Origin: Candidatus Latescibacterota bacterium
GTDB taxonomy: Bacteria; Krumholzibacteriota; Krumholzibacteriia; LZORAL124-64-63
Assembly (NCBI GenBank): GCA_030658975.1
Contig: JAUSBL010000026.1
Span: forward strand, 1 to 42,728
Direction: 5' to 3'
Length of the DNA: 42,728 bases
This document shows positions 16,950 through 24,438 of this stretch, one piece after another (the stretch's first letter is position 1; every line of letters begins with the position of its first letter). The notes under the pieces were generated by a model. That model was not told where the DNA came from. It searched no databases and worked only from the letters and a program-made list of their open reading frames with translations. The position numbers and the translations under genes were made by a program.

Positions 16950-17183
16950 CTAGATCTTGCGCATGCCGGCCGGAGCCAGGCTCCAGCGATTCTTGAGTCC
17001 GCGCAGAGTCAGGGCCTGGTAGACGGCGCCCACACCGACCAGGGCATAGACGACACGGGCAAGGATGGCCGTGTTGCCGCCGAACAGTGCTGCCACCAGA
17101 TCGAAGCCGAACAGGCCCCAGAGACCCCAGTTCAGCCCACCCACGATCAAAAGAACCACAGCGATGATGTCGACGGATTTCAT
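16950..17183 (-). CDS. DUF378 family small membrane protein
   Basis: 77 residues from ATG 17183, which follows GGAGAGG; an upstream ATG in frame lacks a ribosome site. Two membrane helices are visible: DIIAVVLLIVGGLNWGLWGLF (about 5-25) and ILARVVYALVGVGAVYQAL (about 39-57). The GGLNWGLWG motif is diagnostic of DUF378 (YuzA-like) proteins. The function of the family is unknown. The basic C-terminus (LKNRWSLAPAGMRKI) should be cytoplasmic. It is divergent from the SRAP gene, with a repeat-bearing 160-base intergenic region between them. Confidence 0.88.
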   Translation of the reverse strand: MKSVDIIAVVLLIVGGLNWGLWGLFGFDLVAALFGGNTAILARVVYALVGVGAVYQALTLRGLKNRWSLAPAGMRKI

Positions 17184-17235
17184 GATTCCTCTCCTTCGCT
17201 CCAAGTGTTATGGCCACCGGCCTTTTGTATCTCTT

Positions 17236-17273
17236 ATGTACAGTACAGTACATATACAATCAAGATCTGTCAA
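17236..17273 (-). promoter_or_regulatory. Promoter of the DUF378 gene overlapping a GTACA tandem repeat
   Basis: On the minus strand TTGACA (17268-17273) and TACTGT (17245-17250) are 17 bases apart. The -10 element lies inside 17236-17253, where the five-base unit GTACA occurs in tandem, giving a near-palindromic operator-like site between two divergent genes. Confidence 0.4.
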
Positions 17274-17343
17274 GTCTGCTCTTGCCCTGAAGACAGGATG
17301 TCTGTTTCCTATTGCAAAACAATCACTTCTGGGGGACTTACCC

Positions 17344-18063
17344 ATGTGCGGACGCTTCACTTTGACCCTGACACCCGAGGAAACCGCGCAACTGCTGGCC
17401 CTGGACGCCGCGTTGGACGCGGAACTCGGGCTGCGCCCGCGCTGGAACATCGCGCCGGGCCAGGACCTGCCGGCCGCCGTCCAGGACACACCGGACACGC
17501 CACGCATGCTGCGCAACCTGAATTGGGGTCTGGTGCCGCGCTGGTCGCGCGGCCCCGACGACGGCATCCGCCCGATCAACGCCCGCGGCGAGACGGTCGC
17601 CGACAAACCTTCGTTCCGCGACGCCTTCCGGCGCCGCCGCTGCCTGGTCCCCGCCGACGGTTTCTACGAGTGGCAGCGCCAGGGCGGCAGGAAGCAGCCC
17701 TGGCTCTTCCGCCTGAAGGACGAGCCAGGCTTCGCCATGGCCGGCATCTGGGAAACCTGGACGCCGCCGTCCGGCTCCGCCCTGCACACCTGCGCCCTGC
17801 TGACCACCGAAGCCAACGACCTCATGCGCCCCATCCACGACCGCATGCCCGTCATCCTGCACCGCGCCGATTTCGCGTCCTGGCTCACCGCCCCACCCGA
17901 AGCCGCACCCGGCCTGCGCGACCTGCTGCGCCCCTACCCCGCCGACCTCATGACCGCCTGGCCCGTCTCCCCCCTCGTCAACACCCCGCGCAACGACGGC
18001 CCGCAGTTGGCCGAACCGTTCAAGCCGACCGATGCAGGCGAACAGTACCGCCTCCTCGACTGA
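17344..18063 (+). CDS. SRAP (SOS response-associated peptidase/abasic-site crosslinking) protein, YedK/HMCES-like
   Basis: 239 residues. The protein starts MCGRF, so removal of Met exposes the catalytic Cys2 that forms a thiazolidine crosslink with abasic sites in single-stranded DNA. Other conserved elements are RWNIAPGQ (about 34-41), WGLVPRW, NARGET (Asn about 79), RRCLVPADGFYEW with the catalytic Glu, and HDRMPVIL with the active-site His (about 163). Length is typical. It protects replication forks from abasic damage. It stands alone, with a possible operator in the divergent region upstream and a large inverted-repeat structure just downstream. Confidence 0.93.
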   Translation: MCGRFTLTLTPEETAQLLALDAALDAELGLRPRWNIAPGQDLPAAVQDTPDTPRMLRNLNWGLVPRWSRGPDDGIRPINARGETVADKPSFRDAFRRRRCLVPADGFYEWQRQGGRKQPWLFRLKDEPGFAMAGIWETWTPPSGSALHTCALLTTEANDLMRPIHDRMPVILHRADFASWLTAPPEAAPGLRDLLRPYPADLMTAWPVSPLVNTPRNDGPQLAEPFKPTDAGEQYRLLD

Positions 18064-18100
18064 CCGGCTCCCGCCCCTGACCGGGAAATCGTTCCCGTCA

Positions 18101-18283
18101 CTTCTGCATGATCACCTCGCTCTGTTCATCCACATCCACTGCGTCGGGGGTGTCGAGAGGGTTCCGGCGCCAGGAGGGCGCCGGAGCCCGAACGTCAAGC
18201 GCGCCGGGCACAGGACGTGCCCGGCGCGCGCCCCCCGACGCAGCGGATGTGGATGGACAGAGCGCAGGGAATCCATGCAGAAG
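18101..18283. repeat. 183-base nested inverted-repeat structure
   Basis: Between two convergent genes there is a long foldback. Outer arms CTTCTGCATG (18101-18110) and CATGCAGAAG (18274-18283) pair perfectly. After an internal loop a 33-base-pair stem (18118-18150 with 18232-18264) follows with one A-C mismatch and one G-T pair. It encloses two hairpins: 18159-18171 with 18177-18189 (loop AGGAG) and 18199-18211 with 18217-18229 (perfect 13 bp, loop AGGAC). It could be a bidirectional terminator, a structured RNA or a mobile inverted-repeat element. Confidence 0.8.
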
Positions 18284-18303
18284 GCGCCGGGACGATCTCC
18301 CGA

Positions 18304-19728
18304 TCAGGAGCGGGCTGGTACTGTAACAATCTTGATGAGGTTCGTGCGTCCTGCTTCGTGCAAGGGCAGCCCGGCGGTGACGACCACCGAGTCACCGGGC
18401 GCAACGTGTCCGGCGTCGAGCGCGAGGCGCAGCGCGTCGCGTTCCATCACCTCGAGCGTGTCACCCTCGGGCGTGAAGAAGGGTATGGCTCCCCAGATGA
18501 GGGCGAGGCGGCGGCAGACCGCGGCGTTGTCGGTCATCGCCAGCAGGGGCTGCGGCGGGCGCGACTTGGCGACCAGGCGCGTCGTGCTGCCGCTGGTGGT
18601 CATGGTGATGATGGCGGCGGCGCCGATCTCGGCGGCCATGCGGCAGGCGGCGCGGGCCACCGCCTCGTCGCTGTTCAGGCCCGCGCTCGAGGGGAAGCGC
18701 GCGTTCCAGCCGGCGTAAGGGAAGGATTCCTCCGCGCTCGCGGCGATGCGCGCCATGGTGCGCACGGCCTCCACCGGGTACTGCCCGACGGCGGTCTCCT
18801 CCGAGAGCATCACCGCATCGCTGCCGTCGAGGATGGCGTTGGCCACGTCCGAGACCTCGGCGCGCGTGGGGCGCGGGCTCTCGACCATCGAGCGCAGCAT
18901 CTGCGTGGCCGTGATCACCGGCACGCCGGCGGCGTTGGCCTTGTAGATCAGGGATTTCTGCACGCCGGGCACGTGCTCCAGCGGGATCTCGACGCCCAGG
19001 TCGCCGCGAGCCACCATCAGCCCGTCGACCACCCGCAGGATCTCGTCGATGTTCGCGATGGCCTCGCGCTGCTCGATCTTGGCGATGATGGGCCGCCGGG
19101 TCCCGATCTCGTCCATCGCGGCGCGGCAGGCCAGGACGTCCGACGCGTTGCGCACGAACGACAGGGCCACGTAGTCGACGTTCTCGGCCAGTCCGAAGCG
19201 CAGGTCCTCCAGATCCTTGTCGTCGAGGATCGGGGCGCTGATCGTGCCGCTCGGCAGGTTGATCCCCTTGTTCGCACTCAGCTCGCCGCCGGTCTCGACG
19301 CGGCAGACGACGTCAGGACCTTCGATCTTTTCCACCTTCAGGCAGAGGGCCCCGTCGGCCAGCAGCAGCGTGTCGCCGAGGACCACGTCGCGGGGCAGAT
19401 CCTTGTAGTCGACCGACACCACACGCTCGTCGCCGGGCACGTCGCGCGCGGTCAGGGTGAACAGGTCGCCCCGGCGCAGGGTCACCGGACCGTCCGCGAA
19501 GCCGCCGATGCGGATCTTCGGGCCGGCGAGGTCCTGCAGGATGGCCACCGGCCGTCCCGCCGCGTCCGCCGCGGCGCGCACGTCGCGGATGGCCTTGCGC
19601 TTCACGTCCAGAGTGCCGTGGCTGAAGTTCAGGCGCACCACGTCCAGGCCGGCGCGGATCAGCTCGAGCAGCATCTCCGGTTCCCGCGTGGCCGGACCCA
19701 GCGTGGCGACGATCTTCGTGCGGCGCAT
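18304..19728 (-). CDS. pyk: Pyruvate kinase
   Basis: 474 residues. The start MRRTKIVATLGPAT is the typical N-terminus, and the ATG follows AAGGAG. Active-site elements are in order: RLNFSHGT (about 33-40), LAGPKIRIG (about 68-76, entry to the B domain at about 75-165), IIAKIEQREA with the catalytic Lys, MVARGDLGVEIP (Mg2+ and PEP site), ITATQMLRSM and SEETAVGQYP. The C-terminal domain (about 345-474) is complete, ending TNLIKIVTVP. It converts PEP and ADP to pyruvate and ATP in glycolysis. It follows the membrane protein gene by 9 bases on the same strand and is probably co-transcribed with it. Confidence 0.95.
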   Translation of the reverse strand: MRRTKIVATLGPATREPEMLLELIRAGLDVVRLNFSHGTLDVKRKAIRDVRAAADAAGRPVAILQDLAGPKIRIGGFADGPVTLRRGDLFTLTARDVPGDERVVSVDYKDLPRDVVLGDTLLLADGALCLKVEKIEGPDVVCRVETGGELSANKGINLPSGTISAPILDDKDLEDLRFGLAENVDYVALSFVRNASDVLACRAAMDEIGTRRPIIAKIEQREAIANIDEILRVVDGLMVARGDLGVEIPLEHVPGVQKSLIYKANAAGVPVITATQMLRSMVESPRPTRAEVSDVANAILDGSDAVMLSEETAVGQYPVEAVRTMARIAASAEESFPYAGWNARFPSSAGLNSDEAVARAACRMAAEIGAAAIITMTTSGSTTRLVAKSRPPQPLLAMTDNAAVCRRLALIWGAIPFFTPEGDTLEVMERDALRLALDAGHVAPGDSVVVTAGLPLHEAGRTNLIKIVTVPARS

Positions 19729-19737
19729 CGGGACTCC

Positions 19738-20703
19738 TTAAGCAGGTGGTTGCGGGCCCGCGCCGTCGGGAGGCGACTGCCCGTCGCGCGGCCACAGGCG
19801 CCACTCCTCGCCGTACTGCGCCAGGAACTCGGGGCCCAGCGCGCGGGCCGTCACGTAGACCGGCAGCAGGATCACGGTGCCGAGGTACGGGATCGCCAGC
19901 ACGAGCCAGCCGACGCAGCAGGTCAGCAGCCCCAGCGCGGCGATCGCCGCGCCGACGACCAGGGTCAGCAGCAGCCAGAACAGGGCGAACAGCACGGCCT
20001 GGTCGACGTGCTCGCGCACCAGGGGCAGCGTGCGGCGCCACGCCGCCTGCACCCCGGAGCCGTCGCGGTACATCACGGGCACCACGAACTGGTCGGTCCA
20101 GAAGGAGATCAGGGCGGCCGCGACCGCCAGCACGATCCCCAGCATCGCCAGCAGGACCGCGCCCGCGATGCCGAGGCCGCGCAGGCTCTCGGTGGTGGCC
20201 GCGCCTATCACCAGCAGCAGCCCGGGCAGGATCAGGGCCAGCGCGAAGGCGCCCGCCACGACCTGGAAGGCCAGGCGCCAGAGGAAGAGCGAGTCGCCCT
20301 GCTTCGCGAAACGCCGCCACGGCTCGCTCACGCGGGCGCGCCGGTGTACGACGTTGTCCAGGAAGCAGAACTCGCCGCGGGAGCTGAGCCAGGTCAGCAA
20401 CACCGCCAGCAGCAAAGCCAGCACGCCCAGCCCGGCCAGGATCCCCAGGCCGAGCCCGCCGAGCTCGTGGCCGAAGAAGTCGAAGAGGCGAAGCTCGTCC
20501 AGGTTCGTCAACCGCCAATCCCGGTCCTTGATGGTGACGAGGTCGCGGTCCCAGGAGCCGCCCAGGCCGGCGTTGTCCCAGAGGCGGGCCAGCCAGGCCG
20601 TGAACCCCAGCACGAACCACGTCTCGAGGCTCGCCCCCGTCAGGAGCATGCCGCGGGCGCGGGCCCAGGCCCGGTGCAGCGGCGCCGCGTAGCCGACGAT
20701 CAT
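19738..20703 (-). CDS. Multi-pass membrane protein of unknown function
   Basis: 321 residues with five or six hydrophobic helices: ETWFVLGFTAWLARL (about 27-41), GLGILAGLGVLALLLAVLLTWL (about 85-106), LAFQVVAGAFALALILPGLLLVIGAA (about 143-168), GIAGAVLLAMLGIVLAVAAALIS (about 177-199) and a long pair at about 240-285. Between them sits the soluble segment FCFLDNVVHRRARVSEPWRRF. The pattern resembles the DUF7544/DUF4013-like membrane families, but no motif settles it. The start ATG 20703 lies about 40 bases after a good promoter. Function is unknown; co-transcription with pyruvate kinase is likely. Confidence 0.7.
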   Translation of the reverse strand: MIVGYAAPLHRAWARARGMLLTGASLETWFVLGFTAWLARLWDNAGLGGSWDRDLVTIKDRDWRLTNLDELRLFDFFGHELGGLGLGILAGLGVLALLLAVLLTWLSSRGEFCFLDNVVHRRARVSEPWRRFAKQGDSLFLWRLAFQVVAGAFALALILPGLLLVIGAATTESLRGLGIAGAVLLAMLGIVLAVAAALISFWTDQFVVPVMYRDGSGVQAAWRRTLPLVREHVDQAVLFALFWLLLTLVVGAAIAALGLLTCCVGWLVLAIPYLGTVILLPVYVTARALGPEFLAQYGEEWRLWPRDGQSPPDGAGPQPPA

Positions 20704-20743
20704 GAGTCAACCCCCTGCTTGCGGAAGGGACGGCAACGGTGCG

Positions 20744-20772
20744 ATGATTCCACGTCCGGCCCCGACGTTCAA
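20744..20772 (-). promoter_or_regulatory. Sigma-70-type promoter for the membrane protein-pyk operon
   Basis: On the minus strand TTGAAC (20767-20772) and AATCAT (20744-20749) are 17 bases apart, about 40 bases before the ATG at 20703. Confidence 0.5.
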
Positions 20773-20807
20773 CCTGCATTCACGGCGCCGAACACCGGGA
20801 GACCGCC

Positions 20808-21683
20808 TTGGGAGAATTCTACGCCCTGCTCTGCGCCGTGGTCTGGGCCGTCGCGGTCATCCTGCTGAAGCGTTCCGGCGAGACCGTCTCGCCGTTCGCG
20901 CTGAACCTGTTCCGGGTCGGCATCAGCTGCGTGCTGCTGGTCGCCACGACGCTGGTGTCCGGCCAGGGTCTGGTGCGCGACGCGCCGCTGCGCGACGTGC
21001 TGACCCTGATGGCCAGCGGCATCATCGCCATCGCGGTGGCCGACACCCTGTTCCACCGCTGCCTGAACATCGTCGGGGCGGGCGTCACGGCCATCGTCGA
21101 CTGCCTGTACTCGCCGCTGGTGGTGCTGTTCGCCTTCCTGCTGATCGGCGAGCGCCTGAACGCGTGGCAGCTGGCGGGCATGGTGACGGTGATCGCCGCG
21201 GTGCTGGTCGCTTCCGGTCACCCGGCCCCCGCCGGCGTGCCGCCGCGGGCCCTGTTGAAGGGTTCGCTGATGGGCATGGCCGCGATGGCGGCCGTCGCCC
21301 TGGGCGTCGTCGTCGCCAAACCTGTGCTGGAGCGGCAGCCCGTGCTGTGGTCCACGACCGTGCGGCAGCTGGGCGCGCTGGCCGTGATGGTGCCGATGGC
21401 CGCGATCTCGCCACAGCGCCGCCGTTACCTGGACGCGTTCCGGCCGAGCCCGTCCTGGCGCTTCAGCCTGCCGGCCACGATCCTGGGCTCGTACCTGGCG
21501 CTGATGTTCTGGCTCGCAGGCATGAAGTACACCCAGGCCGGCGCCGCCGCGATCCTGAACCAGACCAGCACGATCTACGTGCTGATCCTGGCCTCGTTCT
21601 TCCTGCACGAGCCGTTCACGCGGCGCAAGCTGGCGGCCTCGGCGCTGGCGGTCGCCGGGATCCTGATGGTCACCTCGAGCTGA
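20808..21683 (+). CDS. EamA/DMT-family transporter
   Basis: 291 residues from a TTG at 20808 with GGGAG 7 bases upstream. Ten hydrophobic helices form two EamA repeats of about 140 residues each. The first begins EFYALLCAVVWAVAVILLKRSGE and ends with the conserved AFLLIGERLNAWQLAGMVTVIAAVLV; the second ends with FFLHEPFTRRKLAASALAVAGILM. The E-R/P-[LF]-x-x-x-x-x-G-x-x-hydrophobic pattern is diagnostic of drug/metabolite exporters. The substrate is unknown. The gene is divergent from the membrane protein-pyk operon and is followed 26 bases later by the M28 peptidase. Confidence 0.88.
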   Translation: MGEFYALLCAVVWAVAVILLKRSGETVSPFALNLFRVGISCVLLVATTLVSGQGLVRDAPLRDVLTLMASGIIAIAVADTLFHRCLNIVGAGVTAIVDCLYSPLVVLFAFLLIGERLNAWQLAGMVTVIAAVLVASGHPAPAGVPPRALLKGSLMGMAAMAAVALGVVVAKPVLERQPVLWSTTVRQLGALAVMVPMAAISPQRRRYLDAFRPSPSWRFSLPATILGSYLALMFWLAGMKYTQAGAAAILNQTSTIYVLILASFFLHEPFTRRKLAASALAVAGILMVTSS

Positions 21684-21709
21684 TGGCGCCCCGCCGCGCC
21701 GGAGGACCC

Positions 21710-23059
21710 ATGACCCACCCGCTCGCACCCGCCCGCGCCGCCGTGATCTGCCTCGCGCTGGGAGGTCTCCTGTCCGGAAACGCCGCGGCCGCGCCGACTC
21801 CCGTGGAACGCATCATCGCCGCCGCCCTGGCCGACAGTTCCGCCCACGAACTGCTGACCGACCTCTGCGACACCGCGGGTCCGCGCCTGAACGGTTCGGA
21901 CGGCCAGCGCCGGGCCGTCGACTGGGCCGTGCGCCGGCTGCGCGCGGGCGGGCTGGACGGCGCGCGCGCCGAGCCGGTGATGGTGCCGCACTGGGTGCGC
22001 GGCCGCGAGTCCTGCACGCTGCTGGCGCCCTACGAACAGCCACTGGCGATGCTGGGGCTGGGCGGCAGCGTGGGCACGCCGCCGGGCGGGATCACGGCCG
22101 AGGTCCTGGCCGTGCGCGACTTCGACGAGCTGGAAGCGCGCGCCGCCGAGGCCGCCGGGCGCCTCGTGCTGTTCGATCCGCCGTGGGAGGGGTACGGCAA
22201 GACCGTACAGTACCGGGGCCGCGGCGCCGTCGCCGCCGCCCGCCACGGCGCCGTCGGCTGCCTGATCCGCTCGGTCACCGACCGCAGCCTGGCCACGCCG
22301 CACACCGGCATCATGCGCTACGACAAGGGCGACACCATCCCGCGGATCCCCGCCGCCGCGCTGAGCGTGGAGGACGCGGCCCTGCTGACCCGCCTGGCGC
22401 GCCGCGGTCCGGTGCGCGTGCGCCTGGAGATGGCCGCCGCCCAGCTGCCCGACGCGCAGAGCGCCAACGTGGTCGCCGACCTGACTGGCCGCGAGCTGCC
22501 GGACGAGATCGTCCTGGCCGGCGCCCACCTCGACTCGTGGGACGTCGGCAGCGGCGCCCACGACGACGGCGCCGGCTGCGCCATCGTCATGGAGGCCGCC
22601 TTCCTGCTGAAACGCCTGGGCCTGGCACCGCGCCGCACGCTGCGCGTGGTGCTCTTCGCCGACGAGGAGATGACCCAGCAGGGAGGACGCGGCTACGCCC
22701 GCGACCACGCCGACGAGTTGCCGCGGCACCGCGCGGCGCTGGAGTGCGACTCGGGCGGCTACGCCCCGGCCGGCTTCACGGTCCAGGCCGATTCGGCCAC
22801 CGTCGCGCGTTTCGCCGCGCTGGCCGCGCCGCTGGCGCCGCTGGGCGCGGACGCGGTGACCCCGGGCGGCGGCGGCGTCGACATCTCGTTCCTGGCGGAC
22901 GCCGGCGTGCCGCTGATCGGCCACCGCGTCCACGGCGAGCACTACTTCGACGTCCACCACAGCCCGGCCGACACCGTGGAGAAGGTCGACCCCGCGCAGC
23001 TGCAGCGGAACGTGGCGGCGGTCGCCGCGCTGCTGTGGGCGATCGCCGAAGCGCCCTAG
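21710..23059 (+). CDS. Secreted M28 family zinc aminopeptidase
   Basis: 449 residues from ATG 21710 after GGAGG (ATG 21683 in frame overlaps the previous stop and lacks a ribosome site). Signal peptide at 1-27 (ending NAAAA). A PA-like insert (about 110-225: LVLFDPPWEGYGKTVQYRG...GCLIRSV) precedes and interrupts the catalytic core. Zinc ligands of the M28 type are visible: AGAHLDSWDVGSGAHDDGAG (His and bridging Asp), ADEEMTQQG (catalytic and binding Glu), LECDSGG (Asp) and FDVHHSPADT (His). These enzymes act on peptides or glutamate-type substrates as carboxypeptidase Q or aminopeptidase. It should act in the periplasm or outside the cell. Confidence 0.9.
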   Translation: MTHPLAPARAAVICLALGGLLSGNAAAAPTPVERIIAAALADSSAHELLTDLCDTAGPRLNGSDGQRRAVDWAVRRLRAGGLDGARAEPVMVPHWVRGRESCTLLAPYEQPLAMLGLGGSVGTPPGGITAEVLAVRDFDELEARAAEAAGRLVLFDPPWEGYGKTVQYRGRGAVAAARHGAVGCLIRSVTDRSLATPHTGIMRYDKGDTIPRIPAAALSVEDAALLTRLARRGPVRVRLEMAAAQLPDAQSANVVADLTGRELPDEIVLAGAHLDSWDVGSGAHDDGAGCAIVMEAAFLLKRLGLAPRRTLRVVLFADEEMTQQGGRGYARDHADELPRHRAALECDSGGYAPAGFTVQADSATVARFAALAAPLAPLGADAVTPGGGGVDISFLADAGVPLIGHRVHGEHYFDVHHSPADTVEKVDPAQLQRNVAAVAALLWAIAEAP

Positions 23060-23149
23060 GCTCAGTACGGGCCGACAGACTTCGCGCGGGTTGACCGGCG
23101 TCCCGCCGTGGTCCATGCTCTCAGGGCACCCACTCCCGGAGGATCCGCC

Positions 23150-24232
23150 ATGCGTCGCCTGCTGCTGGCCTGCCTCGTCGCCGCCGCGGTCCCGCTGACC
23201 GCCCTCGCCCAGAACGCCCCCGTTGCCGACGGCGCCGGGCTCGGCGCGGTCCTCGACGCCCTCGAGGACCTCGGCCACCGCCTCGACGCGCTGCAGAAGC
23301 AGGTCGACGACGGACTCTGGTTCGACCGCGTCGGCGACGTCGCCCACGTCGACAAGGTGCGCCTCTGCGGCCCCCCGAAGTGGAAGGAGACGAACCCCAC
23401 GGGCATCGGCGCCGGCAACCCGCTGAAGTTCTGGGCCTACGTCTTCATCCCCCGCGATCTCGATCCCGGCCGCCAGGCGCCGCTGCTGGTGCTGTCGCAC
23501 GGCGGCGTCCACGCCGACTTCACGACCTACCACACGCACATCGTGCGCGAACTGCTCGCCCAGGGCTACGTGGTGGTGGCGCCGGAGTACCGCGGCAGCA
23601 CGGGCTACGGCCGCGGCATGTACGAGAGCATCGACTACGGCGGGCTGGAGGTCGAGGACGCCCACGCCTGCCGCGCCTACGTCCTGGAGAACTACGATTT
23701 CGTCGATCCGGGCCGCGTGGGCACGATCGGCTGGAGCCACGGCGGTCTGATCAGCCTGATGAGCGTCTTCGAGCACCCCGGCGACTACGCCTGCGCCTAC
23801 GCGGGCGTACCGGTCAGCGACCTCGTCGCGCGCCTGGGCTACCTGGGCCAGGAATACCGGGACGACTTCTCGGCCGACTACCACATCGGGCAGTCGGTCG
23901 GCGAGAACATCCCCGAGTACAAGCGCCGCTCGCCCGTGTGGAACGCCCACAAGCTCGAGACGCCGCTGCTGGTGCTGTCCAACACCTCGGACGAGGACGT
24001 CAACGTGCTGGAGGTCGAGCACCTGATCCGGGCCCTGAAGGCCGAGGGCAAGCAGTTCGAATACGAGATCTACGAGGCCGCGCCCGGCGGCCACAGCTTC
24101 GACCGTCTCGACACGAAGGGCGCGCAGGAGATCCGGCTGCGGGTCTACCGCTTCCTGGCGAAACACCTGAAGCCGCCGCGCACCTTCGCGAACGTGGAGC
24201 AGCTCCACGCCGCGGGGTACGTGCAGCCATGA
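23150..24232 (+). CDS. Secreted prolyl-oligopeptidase-like alpha/beta hydrolase
   Basis: 360 residues from ATG 23150 (GGAGG 7 bases upstream). Signal peptide at 1-20 (LLLACLVAAAVPLTALA-Q). A short coiled-coil-like stretch (about 30-56: LGAVLDALEDLGHRLDALQKQVDD) precedes the hydrolase domain. The oxyanion loop LVLSHGGVH, the nucleophile elbow GWSHGG (Ser about 203), the acid in NTSDEDVN (about 283) and the His in PGGHSF (about 314) complete an S9-type triad. There is no N-terminal propeller, so it is a short S9-like peptidase or esterase. Its stop overlaps the ATG of the UGA-containing gene (ATGA), so the two are translationally coupled. Confidence 0.85.
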   Translation: MRRLLLACLVAAAVPLTALAQNAPVADGAGLGAVLDALEDLGHRLDALQKQVDDGLWFDRVGDVAHVDKVRLCGPPKWKETNPTGIGAGNPLKFWAYVFIPRDLDPGRQAPLLVLSHGGVHADFTTYHTHIVRELLAQGYVVVAPEYRGSTGYGRGMYESIDYGGLEVEDAHACRAYVLENYDFVDPGRVGTIGWSHGGLISLMSVFEHPGDYACAYAGVPVSDLVARLGYLGQEYRDDFSADYHIGQSVGENIPEYKRRSPVWNAHKLETPLLVLSNTSDEDVNVLEVEHLIRALKAEGKQFEYEIYEAAPGGHSFDRLDTKGAQEIRLRVYRFLAKHLKPPRTFANVEQLHAAGYVQP

Positions 24233-24429
24233 CCATCCACCCGCGACTCCGCAAAACGGCGCGCCGCCTCGGGGGTCCCGTCCTCGGCGGCGCGCTCGGC
24301 TATCTCTGGCACTACTGGCAGCACTGCAGCGGCGCGACCTGACGGATCAGCGCCAACCCGGTCGTCGCGGTCCTCTGGGGCGCGGCGATCGGGTGGCTGC
24401 TGACCTCCGGGAGGGGTCGCCGCGACTGA
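24229..24429 (+). CDS. DUF6132-like small membrane protein with probable selenocysteine at an in-frame UGA
   Basis: The ATG overlaps the stop of the hydrolase. Reading runs 37 codons, meets TGA at 24340-24342, then continues in frame for 28 codons to a second TGA at 24427. Reading through gives 66 residues: a helix (GGPVLGGALGYLWHYW), then C-S-G-A-T-U-R-I-S-A-N-P, then a second helix (VVAVLWGAAIGWLL). From memory, DUF6132-type proteins have C-x-S-G-x-C-x-I-[ST]-x-N-P between two helices, and the UGA falls exactly on the second Cys. A weak stem follows, ACC/GGU (24356-24358 with 24369-24371), with a GGUC-bearing loop whose G-U are at 22-23 from the U of UGA, near the fdhF placement. Sec genes are not in the window, so this is an inference. 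Confidence 0.7.
24343..24386 (+). promoter_or_regulatory. Candidate bacterial SECIS-like hairpin
   Basis: Directly after the UGA, GCGCC (about 24350-24354) can pair with GGCGC further on, and the inner ACC (24356-24358) with GGU (24369-24371), leaving a ten-base loop CGGUCGUCGC. The loop G-U spacing from UGA resembles the known E. coli signal. The stem is short and has a bulge, so the call is tentative. Confidence 0.35.
24377..24425 (+). repeat. 49-base direct repeat, copy 1 (3' end of the selenoprotein gene)
   Basis: It covers the final coding part GAAIGWLLTSGRGRR of the UGA-containing gene. It matches 30619-30667 at 46 of 49 positions without gaps. The copies bracket the 6.2-kb LeuCD-like cluster, as attachment sites do when an island enters the 3' end of a gene. 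Confidence 0.85.
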
Positions 24430-24438
24430 CGACTGACA

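Noticed and set aside
17236-17253. E. coli-type LexA box
   Set aside because: The CTGT-N8-ACAG pattern is not present; only GTACA units are.
18101-18283. tRNA or other known RNA gene
   Set aside because: No CCA-end, T-arm or anticodon pattern; the stems are too long and too GC-rich.
24340-24342. The TGA read simply as the end of a 37-residue gene or as a disabling mutation
   Set aside because: The sequence after it keeps a helix and the RISANP motif in frame and is repeated in frame 6 kb away, which is unlikely for a dead tail; the simple stop remains the fallback if no Sec genes exist.
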